This document shows, piece by piece, positions 1 to 5,665 of a stretch of DNA of 16,684 nt. The stretch spans positions 1 to 16,684 of the forward strand of contig JAMPHH010000066.1 in the NCBI GenBank assembly GCA_023663505.1, written 5' to 3'. The stretch is from Muribaculum sp. (GTDB lineage: Bacteria; Bacillota; Clostridia; Lachnospirales; Lachnospiraceae). Made by a program: the position numbers and the translations under genes. How positions within the stretch are numbered: the first letter of the stretch is position 1; each line of letters opens with the position of its first letter. The notes beneath the pieces are model-generated. The model was not told the origin of the DNA. It made no database searches and saw nothing but the letters and a program-made list of their open reading frames with translations.

Positions 1-50
1 ACGCGCACTCGGGACTTTCACCCGTTAGAGAACGCCCATGCTGGGCAAAC
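1..50 (-). other. Possible 5' end of a group II intron (partial, cut by window edge)
   Basis: Read on the minus strand, this stretch begins directly after the T-tract of the kdgK terminator. It contains two small hairpins: GCCCA/TGGGC (34-46, 3-nt loop) and CGGG/CCCG closing a TGAAAGT loop (10-24). GC-rich short stems with a GGGTGAAAGTCCC hairpin resemble domain I of bacterial group II introns as I remember them, and class C introns are known to insert just 3' of intrinsic terminators. Against this, the first bases are GTTTG rather than the GUGYG consensus, and no reverse transcriptase or domain V is inside the window. It could be another small structured repeat. Confidence 0.33.
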
Positions 51-80
51 AAAACACAGGTGAGCATAAGCCCACCTGTG
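51..80 (-). terminator. Intrinsic terminator of the uronate operon
   Basis: A perfect 8-bp stem, CACAGGTG (55-62) with CACCTGTG (73-80), encloses a 10-nt loop. On the minus strand it is followed by TTTTGTTTG. It lies 19 nt after the kdgK stop codon, so it fits the end of the kduI-to-kdgK transcript. Confidence 0.8.
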
Positions 81-99
81 CGTCTGTTTCGTCATGCAA

Positions 100-1131
100 T
101 TATCTCTGTACGCGTCCGGAAGCGTCGCCGCCTGCAAGAGTCTCAACCTCTTTTCTGGAAACAAGGTTGAAGTCGCCGGGAATGGTGTGCTTCAAAGCGG
201 AAGCAGCAACACCATACTCAAGAGCAGACTTGAAATCCTTGCCGTCCACAAGACCGCAGATCACGCCGCCCGCAAAGGAATCGCCGCCACCCACACGGTC
301 AACGATAGGGTGAATGCTGTACTCCTTGGAGTGATAGAACTCCTTGGTATCTCTGGAATAAATACATGCAGACCAACCGTTGTCGGAAGCGGAATGGCTC
401 ACGCGCAGGGAGGAGATGCAATACTCAAAGTTGTAATCAGCAACCATCTGCTCGAAGATGGACTTGTAGCCCGCAAGCTCCAAATCGCCGCTGGTAACAT
501 CTGTGTTGCCGGGCTTGTAGCCAAGCACCAGCTCTGCATCTTCCTCGTTACCGATGCAGACGTCAACGTACTTCATCAGGTTCTTCATCACCTTCTGAGC
601 CTTCTCGGAGGACCACAGCTTCTTACGGAAGTTAAGGTCAACGGAAACCTTCACGTTATGCTTCTTTGCAGCGATCAGTGCCTTCTCGGTCAGCTCTGCA
701 GCCGCGTCAGATACAGCGGGAGTGATACCGGTAAAGTGGAACCAATCCGCCCCTGCAAAAATCTCATCAAAGTTGAAATCAGATTCCTTCGCGGTAGAGA
801 TAGAGGAATGCGCTCTATCATAAACCACCTTGGAGGGTCTCATGGAAGAACCGCTCTCCAAATAGTAGATGCCAAGTCTCTCGCCACATTTAGCAATGTG
901 CTTGGTCTCAACACCATATTTTCTCAAAGCAGCAACCGCACACTCACCAATCTCGTTGTCGGGAACCGCGGTAACGAACTCTGCATCATGACCATAATTA
1001 GCCAGAGATACAGCAACATTCGCCTCGCCGCCGCCGTAGCAGACATCAAACTCGTCAGCCTGAATAAATTTCTCGTTGTTGGGGGTGGACAGTCTCAGCA
1101 TGATCTCACCCATGGTAATCACTTTTGCCAT
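100..1131 (-). CDS. kdgK: 2-dehydro-3-deoxygluconate (KDG) kinase, PfkB family
   Basis: It phosphorylates 2-keto-3-deoxygluconate to KDPG with ATP in the cytoplasm, the step before the aldolase encoded just upstream. The 343-aa product is a normal length for the ribokinase/PfkB family. The substrate-side motif GGGEANVAVSLA is at residues 33-44, and the C-terminal PfkB signature DRVGGGDSFAGG is at 278-289, with D284 as the expected catalytic base within the anion-hole sequence. The start chosen is ATG at 1131, preceded by AAAGGAA about 9 nt upstream. A GTG seven codons earlier has no better ribosome site. It is the last gene of the operon, 135 nt after the aldolase, with a hairpin in the gap. 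Assignment to KDG rather than another ketose rests on context as well as family likeness. Confidence 0.9.
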   Translation of the reverse strand: MAKVITMGEIMLRLSTPNNEKFIQADEFDVCYGGGEANVAVSLANYGHDAEFVTAVPDNEIGECAVAALRKYGVETKHIAKCGERLGIYYLESGSSMRPSKVVYDRAHSSISTAKESDFNFDEIFAGADWFHFTGITPAVSDAAAELTEKALIAAKKHNVKVSVDLNFRKKLWSSEKAQKVMKNLMKYVDVCIGNEEDAELVLGYKPGNTDVTSGDLELAGYKSIFEQMVADYNFEYCISSLRVSHSASDNGWSACIYSRDTKEFYHSKEYSIHPIVDRVGGGDSFAGGVICGLVDGKDFKSALEYGVAASALKHTIPGDFNLVSRKEVETLAGGDASGRVQR

Positions 1132-1171
1132 AGTCTTATATTCCTTTCTCACTTTAAATAATATTTTAGGC

Positions 1172-1194
1172 GGGGACGGTTGACTGCCGTCCCC
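1172..1194 (-). other. Intercistronic hairpin between aldolase and kdgK
   Basis: GGGGACGG (1172-1179) pairs perfectly with CCGTCCCC (1187-1194) around a 7-nt loop. On the minus strand the downstream sequence is GCCTAAAATATT, with no proper U-tract, so full termination is unlikely. It could be an RNA processing or stability element that sets the kdgK level, or a leaky attenuator. Confidence 0.5.
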
Positions 1195-1266
1195 TTATTT
1201 CACTTCAATTGCTTCCAACCTCAGCGGGCTGTCTGTCACGTTTTAGTGTTCTCCAAACTCTGACGC

Positions 1267-2232
1267 TTATTTCTGCACCAAATGAACAGCAAAGCCGCCT
1301 ATTTCTTCCTTCAGATAGATTGCCTTCAAGCCGCCTTTTGCGTCCTTCTTGGCTGTGGAATCATCAAACTCCACACCCAGAACCGTGCTCAGATAGTTCA
1401 CCGCTCTCTCGATATAGTTGGTGCGGATAGCGATATGTCCGTTCTTGCCAAGGTAGGGCTCCTTCATTACCTCCAAAGCAGTCCCCGCGAACACGGAGCT
1501 GTTGCCAACCTTTGCAGGCATACCAAAGATAAATGCAAAGCGGTTAGCCGCCTTCTCTGCCTCATCTGCATTCGCAGCGTTCACGCCTACATGCGCAAGC
1601 TCAAAGCCAAGCATAGTCTGTACCGCCTCGCGGGTCAACTGCTCGATCTTATCCCACTCTCCCGCATTGATCAAGTCTCCGGGAACCATCCAAGAACCGC
1701 CGCAGGCGATGATCTTGGGGAAGTCAAGATAGGAGGTCAGATTCTTTGCGTTTACGCCGCCTGTGGGCATGAACTTCATATTCACATAGGGAGCTGCCAT
1801 AGCCTTGATCTTAGCGAGACCGCCTGACTGCTCCGCAGGGAAAAACTTCACCACGTCAAGACCAAGCTCAATCGCCTGCTCGATATCGGAGGGACTGGAG
1901 GTACCGGGAGTGATGGGGATCCCCTTCTCGATACAATATTTCACAGTCTTGGGATTCAGACCGGGGCTTACGATAAACTTGGAACCCGCCGCCACCGCTG
2001 CGTCCACCTGCTCCGCATTCAAGACAGTCCCCGCGCCCACGCACATGTTGGGGAAATTATCCGTCATGATCTTGATAGCCTCTGCCGCCGCACTTGTACG
2101 GAAAGTAACCTCCGCACAGGGAAGCCCCCCTGCGCACAGAGCCTTCGCCAAAGGAAGCGCATCCTTTGCGTCGTCAATTTTTACAACCGGCACAATGCCA
2201 ATCTTGCTGATTTGCTCTAATACTGCATTCAT
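1267..2232 (-). CDS. eda: KDPG/KHG aldolase with C-terminal VOC (glyoxalase-like) domain
   Basis: It cleaves 2-keto-3-deoxy-6-phosphogluconate to pyruvate and glyceraldehyde-3-phosphate. Residues 1 to about 208 are a class I KDPG aldolase: the EVTFRT segment has E41 and R45 in the E. coli Eda active-site positions, GAGTVL is at 67-71, SPGL at 89-92, the Schiff-base lysine K129 is in VVKFFPAE, and the phosphate-loop region PTGGV is at 156-160. At 321 aa it is about 110 residues longer than E. coli Eda. The extra C-terminus (about 210-321), with GHIAIRTNYIERAVNYL at 265-281, reads like a single vicinal-oxygen-chelate module. Its role is unknown; it may bind a metal or ligand or only help oligomerisation. 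The start has AGAGGA about 6 nt upstream. It sits 47 nt after the DhuI-like gene. Confidence 0.9.
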   Translation of the reverse strand: MNAVLEQISKIGIVPVVKIDDAKDALPLAKALCAGGLPCAEVTFRTSAAAEAIKIMTDNFPNMCVGAGTVLNAEQVDAAVAAGSKFIVSPGLNPKTVKYCIEKGIPITPGTSSPSDIEQAIELGLDVVKFFPAEQSGGLAKIKAMAAPYVNMKFMPTGGVNAKNLTSYLDFPKIIACGGSWMVPGDLINAGEWDKIEQLTREAVQTMLGFELAHVGVNAANADEAEKAANRFAFIFGMPAKVGNSSVFAGTALEVMKEPYLGKNGHIAIRTNYIERAVNYLSTVLGVEFDDSTAKKDAKGGLKAIYLKEEIGGFAVHLVQK

Positions 2233-2279
2233 AGTAATCCTCTTTCTGCCGCCCTACGCGGCTGCGTTAATCACAATCT

Positions 2280-2930
2280 TTATTGACCCAGAACCTCTTT
2301 CACTGCAGCTGCGAGCTTGTCACATTTGCAGTTCGCAAAGAAATACTCTTGGAACTTTGCGCCGGAGAGCGCGCCCTTCACCAAATCACGATCCAGATTT
2401 TTCAAAATGCTGACCATGTCCGTGTGGGTCACTTCCTTCACCTTGTCCAAAATCTTCTTGTTGCGCTGCTCAGGCTCCACTCTCTCGGGAGGATATCCCC
2501 CGCCGCCGGGAGCACAGAACAATTTCTCAAAAATATACTGCAGATTCAACTCCCCGCCCCAGCCAAAATTCTCAGCAAAGGGAAGCGCCACGCAGTTGCC
2601 GTCGTTTACCTGTGAGAACAGATACGCGTCCAATGGAGACTCGATATGCCCACAGAGCACCTTGGGAAAGGAGTTGCAGGCGAGCATAGCGCCCTCTCCC
2701 GTACCACAGCCCGTAATCACATAATCCGCCGCCCCTGAATTCAACAGCACTGCCGCCAGAATGCCGTTTTGCACATAGGTGATCGAATTAGGGTCCTCGG
2801 CACCGCACATGCCATAATTGAACACCTCATGTCCCATGGGCTCCACTACCTTCTTAAGCGTGCTGCAGATCATCTCATTCTTAGCCGCCTGACTGTTCTC
2901 ATTTATCAAAGCGATTTTCATAATGCTCAT
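2280..2930 (-). CDS. dhuI: RpiB/LacA/LacB-family isomerase, DhuI-like (unsaturated uronate isomerase)
   Basis: The fold family is RpiB/LacAB sugar-phosphate isomerase: MKIALINENSQ opens the core and the anion-hole segment GCGTGEGAML matches RpiB-type active sites. From memory it closely follows the streptococcal DhuI protein of hyaluronan clusters across its length (YVQNG, AFLFSQ-like and GGGYP.ERV.PEQRN segments), an enzyme reported to isomerise 4-deoxy-L-threo-5-hexosulose uronate to 2,5-diketo-3-deoxygluconate. A kduD/dhuD-type dehydrogenase lies directly upstream, which supports the role. The start is uncertain: AAAGG lies 4 nt before ATG 2930, while ATG 2921 gives 213 aa, the length I recall for the family. 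Upstream in-frame codons cover a tandem repeat and are probably untranslated. A plain ribose-5-phosphate isomerase is the alternative, but the context argues against it. Confidence 0.8.
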   Translation of the reverse strand: MSIMKIALINENSQAAKNEMICSTLKKVVEPMGHEVFNYGMCGAEDPNSITYVQNGILAAVLLNSGAADYVITGCGTGEGAMLACNSFPKVLCGHIESPLDAYLFSQVNDGNCVALPFAENFGWGGELNLQYIFEKLFCAPGGGGYPPERVEPEQRNKKILDKVKEVTHTDMVSILKNLDRDLVKGALSGAKFQEYFFANCKCDKLAAAVKEVLGQ

Positions 2931-2950
2931 CATACCTTTCTGTTGAGATT

Positions 2951-2986
2951 CTTTTCGCAGACAAAACACTTTTCGCGGACAAAACA
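2951..2986. repeat. 18-bp tandem duplication upstream of the DhuI-like gene
   Basis: Two adjacent 18-bp units, CTTTTCGCAGACAAAACA and CTTTTCGCGGACAAAACA, differ at a single base. They lie in the kduD-to-dhuI gap, 21-56 bp before the likely dhuI start. The unit length is a multiple of three, so the duplication is silent to reading frame. Confidence 0.8.
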
Positions 2987-2992
2987 TAGCTT

Positions 2993-3023
2993 TTCTTAGG
3001 CAGCATACCTTGCTGCCTTAGAA
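2993..3023 (-). other. Intercistronic hairpin between kduD and the DhuI-like gene
   Basis: TTCTTAGGCAGC (2993-3004) pairs with GCTGCCTTAGAA (3012-3023), 12 bp with one mismatch and a 7-nt loop. On the minus strand no U-tract follows, so it is more likely a processing or stabilising element than a terminator. On the plus strand ATGCTTTTTG follows, which could stop antisense transcription. Confidence 0.5.
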
Positions 3024-3036
3024 ATGCTTTTTGTCC

Positions 3037-3840
3037 TTAGCTAGGCTGCTTTCCAATGTAAGCAAGGATTCCGCCGTCAACATAAAGGATATGTCCGTTC
3101 ACTGCGTCCGATGCGCTAGATGCGAGGAACACAGCGGGACCTGTAAGCTCCTCGGCCTCAAGCCATCTGCCTGCCGGAGTTCTCGCGCAGATAAACTCGT
3201 CGAAGGGGTGTCTGCTGCCGTCAGCCTGCTTCTCACGCAAAGGCGCCGTCTGGGGTGTAGCGATATAGCCGGGTCCGATGCCGTTACACTGAATGTTGTA
3301 CTGGGCATACTCTGCACAGATATTCTTGGTCAGCATCTTCAGTCCGCCCTTACCTGCCGCATATGCAGATACGGTCTCGCGTCCAAGCTCGGACATCATG
3401 GAGCAGATGTTGATGATCTTTCCGCCGCCCTTCTTGATCATGGAAGGAATCACAGCCTTTGCAACGATAAAGGGAGCGTTTAAGTCAACGTCAACCACCT
3501 GTCTGAACTCGTCCGCACTCATCTCGGTCATGGGGATTCTCTTGATGATACCCGCATTGTTCACCAGAATATCGATCACGCCAACCTCTTTCTCGATCTG
3601 TGCCACCATCTCATTTACAGCCTTCTCGTCGGTAACATCGCACACATAGCCGTGCGCCTTGATGCCCTTCTCCTCATATGACTTTAATCCAACCTCCATC
3701 TTGTCCTGAGTACGGTCATTGAAGCAGATGGTTGCACCTGCCTCTGCGTAGGCGGTAGCGATCGCAAACCCGATACCATAGGACGCGCCTGTCACCAACG
3801 CCACTTTGCCCTCCAGACTGAAATTCGTGTACTTACTCAT
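3037..3840 (-). CDS. kduD: SDR dehydrogenase, KduD/DhuD-like (2-dehydro-3-deoxygluconate 5-dehydrogenase)
   Basis: A classical short-chain dehydrogenase of 267 aa that should reduce 2,5-diketo-3-deoxygluconate to KDG with NAD(P)H. The cofactor motif TGASYGIG is at residues 17-24, NNAG at 94-97, and the catalytic triad is S147, Y160 and K164 (YAAGK). The segment GSRHPFDEFI with TPAGRW near residues 214-228 is typical of the DhuD/gluconate 5-dehydrogenase-like branch as I recall it. Such proteins are often labelled gluconate 5-dehydrogenase, but the neighbours (KduI, DhuI-like, KdgK, aldolase) place it in unsaturated uronate catabolism. The ATG start has AAGGAG and AAGG upstream. It is the second gene of the operon. 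Confidence 0.88.
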   Translation of the reverse strand: MSKYTNFSLEGKVALVTGASYGIGFAIATAYAEAGATICFNDRTQDKMEVGLKSYEEKGIKAHGYVCDVTDEKAVNEMVAQIEKEVGVIDILVNNAGIIKRIPMTEMSADEFRQVVDVDLNAPFIVAKAVIPSMIKKGGGKIINICSMMSELGRETVSAYAAGKGGLKMLTKNICAEYAQYNIQCNGIGPGYIATPQTAPLREKQADGSRHPFDEFICARTPAGRWLEAEELTGPAVFLASSASDAVNGHILYVDGGILAYIGKQPS

Positions 3841-3881
3841 GTTTTACCTTCTCCTTTTCTACATTATTTATTGTAATATCC

Positions 3882-3908
3882 GTGCCGGACGCAGTATCAC
3901 GCCGACAC
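3882..3908 (-). other. Intercistronic hairpin between kduI and kduD
   Basis: GTGCCGG (3882-3888) pairs with CCGACAC (3902-3908), 7 bp with one wobble pair and a 13-nt loop. It sits in a 109-nt gap that shows no other gene. There is no T-run to support termination. Confidence 0.4.
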
Positions 3909-3949
3909 AGACATTCATTCACAGTATATTTTCCCATGAACAAAACGGA

Positions 3950-4810
3950 TTACATCAAATCCTTCATGTCCACGCCGTCCATATCGTCAAAGTCCTGATT
4001 CTCGCCTACCATGCCCCAGATAAAGGTGTACGCTCTAGAACCGCAGCCGGAATGAATGGACCAGCTGGGGGAGATCACAGCCTCCTCGTTCCTCATCACA
4101 ATATGGCGGGTCTCCTGAGGCTCGCCCATGTAATGCATCACAAAAGCGTCCTCGGGCATCTCAAAATACAGATAAACCTCCATACGTCTGTCATGAGTGT
4201 GGCAGGGCATCGTATTCCACACACTGCCGGGCTCCAACTTCGTCATTCCCATCTCCAACTGGCAGCTCTCCACCTGACCGGGAAGAATGTACTTGCAGAT
4301 AACCCTGTGGTTGGCGTCCTCCAAAGAACCCAACTCTACCTTATTCTCGTCCTTCACGATTACCACGCCCTCCGCGGGAGCTCCCTCGGGCTTGATCAGT
4401 ACCGTGGGGCAGGTCCTGTGTGCAGGAGCGGAATTTAAGTAAAATTTCGCCGGGTTCTTCCCGTCATCGCTTGCAAACACGATATCCTTGGATCCCATAC
4501 CGATATACATGCCCTCCTTGAAGCCGACATTATACACCTTGCCGTCAACGGTGATCGTGCCTGAGCCTCCGATGTTAATGACGCCCAGCTCTCTCCTCTG
4601 GCAGAAGTATTCGGCACGAAGCTCGTCCCCCGCCGTCAGCTTGATGGGCGATACAGGTACCGCCGCACCTGTGATGATTCTGTCGATGTGGCTGTATACC
4701 ATCTTGATCTCGCCGGGTACGAAAAGGTTCCGAATCAGAAACTCCTCTCTCAGACGCTCTGTGGTATAATGCTTCACATCTCTTGGTGATACTGCTGTTC
4801 TAAGTTCCAC
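3950..4810 (-). CDS. kduI: 5-keto-4-deoxyuronate isomerase
   Basis: A cupin-fold zinc isomerase that converts 4-deoxy-L-threo-5-hexosulose uronate to 2,5-diketo-3-deoxygluconate. Counting from the GTG start, the metal ligands are H204 and H206 (PCHTHDRRMEVY), E211 and H253 (SWSIHSG), matching H196, H198, E203 and H245 of E. coli KduI. Long blocks such as VYSHIDRII, RRELGVINIGG and AYTFIWGMVGENQ are family hallmarks. The start is GTG at 4810, giving 286 aa against the usual 278, with GAGAGG about 7 nt upstream. An ATG 32 codons earlier would add a basic, non-homologous extension across the leader. It is the first gene of the operon. Confidence 0.95.
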   Translation of the reverse strand: MELRTAVSPRDVKHYTTERLREEFLIRNLFVPGEIKMVYSHIDRIITGAAVPVSPIKLTAGDELRAEYFCQRRELGVINIGGSGTITVDGKVYNVGFKEGMYIGMGSKDIVFASDDGKNPAKFYLNSAPAHRTCPTVLIKPEGAPAEGVVIVKDENKVELGSLEDANHRVICKYILPGQVESCQLEMGMTKLEPGSVWNTMPCHTHDRRMEVYLYFEMPEDAFVMHYMGEPQETRHIVMRNEEAVISPSWSIHSGCGSRAYTFIWGMVGENQDFDDMDGVDMKDLM

Positions 4811-4908
4811 CTTACGCCTCTCTTTCCTTGGCGGGAGCCATTCCTGTACATTCCTGCACATATTGTGGTTCGCACTCCGCCAATTATGATTTTCATGAAA
4901 GTACATTG

Positions 4909-4937
4909 ATTATAACATAAAACCCTGCACAATTCCA
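4909..4937 (-). promoter_or_regulatory. Extended -10 promoter of the uronate operon
   Basis: On the minus strand TATAAT (4909-4914) is preceded by TGT, giving an extended -10 element TGTTATAAT. At 17 bp spacing the -35 hexamer is TGGAAT (4932-4937), a poor match, which suggests control by an activator or by the extended -10 contacts. Transcription should start near 4902, leaving a leader of about 90 nt before the kduI GTG. Confidence 0.6.
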
Positions 4938-4948
4938 CTAGGAAACAT

Positions 4949-4965
4949 AATTTTTCAGAAAAATT
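4949..4965. promoter_or_regulatory. Perfect 17-bp palindrome upstream of the kduI promoter (candidate operator)
   Basis: AATTTTTC and GAAAAATT flank a single central base. The site lies about 12 bp upstream of the -35 position, where an activator commonly binds. The binding protein is unknown, and the AT content means a chance palindrome is not excluded. Confidence 0.4.
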
Positions 4966-5091
4966 TTAGTAAATCTTGCCAAAATCATTTCTTTCATATA
5001 ATTCATCTGAGTATGAAAAAGCTTTCTATGTTTTGTCGTATTTTGATATAATCCTGCTTTAAGATGGGGCATAACCGTGAATTTTGACTGA

Positions 5092-5175
5092 TAGATATGT
5101 TAATAGATATATTAAGCCGGAAATGTTAAGCTCATAAATAATCTCATGAGAAAAATCTCATAAAAAATCTCACGC
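5092..5175. repeat. AT-rich repeat block between fabT and kduI
   Basis: TAGATATGTTAA (5092-5103) is followed directly by TAGATATATTAA (5104-5115). Then CTCAT/CTCAC units begin at 5131, 5143, 5157 and 5169 (steps of 12, 14 and 12 bp), and include the 10-bp palindrome TCTCATGAGA (5142-5151). No open reading frame with a ribosome site is seen in 4,940-5,200. The block may bind a regulator, or may be neutral low-complexity DNA. Confidence 0.55.
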
Positions 5176-5202
5176 AAAAAACAGCTAACGCTTTCCGAAA
5201 GC
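5176..5202 (-). terminator. Probable terminator of the fatty-acid operon
   Basis: Directly after the fabT TAG, minus-strand GCTTTCGGAAAGC (5190-5202) forms a 5-bp stem with a 3-nt loop. T6 (5176-5181) follows 8 nt later. The distance between stem and T-run is long, so termination may be weak and could let some transcription reach the uronate operon. Confidence 0.4.
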
Positions 5203-5203
5203 C

Positions 5204-5650
5204 CTATTGCGTTTCCCTTTTATATTGGTAGAAAAACTCCTTAAGTCCCGTCAGCGCCCTTGCAAGCACAGGTATCTCCTCCTCGTCCATGGTGCGCATC
5301 ATAGCGTCCACCATCTGCATGTGGTATTCCCTGTGCTTGTCATAGGCGCGAAGCCCCTTCTCCGTCAGGTGCACGTTCACCACGCGGCGGTCCTCCTCGC
5401 TGCGCTGTCTGTCCACATAGCCCTTCCTGACCAGACCGTTCATGGAGGTGGTGAGCGACCCCATGGTAATCCTCAGCTTCCCCGCCACGGTGGACATCTT
5501 GCCTCCCTCGGGTCCCACCGCGTCAATCACATGCATCTCGTTATTGGTGAGATCACTGTATTCATCAGTGATAATTACATCTTCCTCCAAGCGCATTATT
5601 TCATTAAAAAGATGTACTAAAACGTCATTAAATACCTCTCGGCTATCCAT
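5204..5650 (-). CDS. fabT: MarR-family regulator, FabT-like
   Basis: A 148-aa winged-helix repressor predicted to sense acyl-ACP and control fatty-acid synthesis genes. It resembles streptococcal FabT: NNEMHVIDAVG at 36-46, recognition-helix region SLTTSMNGLVRKGYVDR at 65-81, wing R.RSEEDRRVV.VHLTEKG at 81-99, and MDEEE near 120. It lies 15 nt after accDA and so is the last gene of the operon, whereas streptococci carry fabT near the front. Its ATG has AAGGAG only one base away, unusually close. The upstream in-frame codons contain stops and no alternative start fits, so it may rely on coupling to accDA termination. A general MarR role is possible, but the context strongly favours FabT. Confidence 0.85.
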   Translation of the reverse strand: MDSREVFNDVLVHLFNEIMRLEEDVIITDEYSDLTNNEMHVIDAVGPEGGKMSTVAGKLRITMGSLTTSMNGLVRKGYVDRQRSEEDRRVVNVHLTEKGLRAYDKHREYHMQMVDAMMRTMDEEEIPVLARALTGLKEFFYQYKRETQ

Positions 5651-5665
5651 GCTCCTTCACCATCC

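Noticed and set aside
94..1161. Long plus-strand open frame of 355 codons opposite kdgK
   Set aside because: It lies wholly antisense to a gene with clear kinase motifs, has no recognisable family features or ribosome site, and is explained by codon bias of the real gene.
4811..4906. 32-codon N-terminal extension of kduI from an upstream ATG
   Set aside because: It has no homology to KduI and overlaps the leader just after the promoter, and a GTG with a good ribosome site gives the family length.
5131..5175. CTCAT repeats as a small CRISPR array
   Set aside because: Units are about 5-12 bp with spacing of 12-14 bp and no unique spacers, far from CRISPR repeat and spacer lengths.
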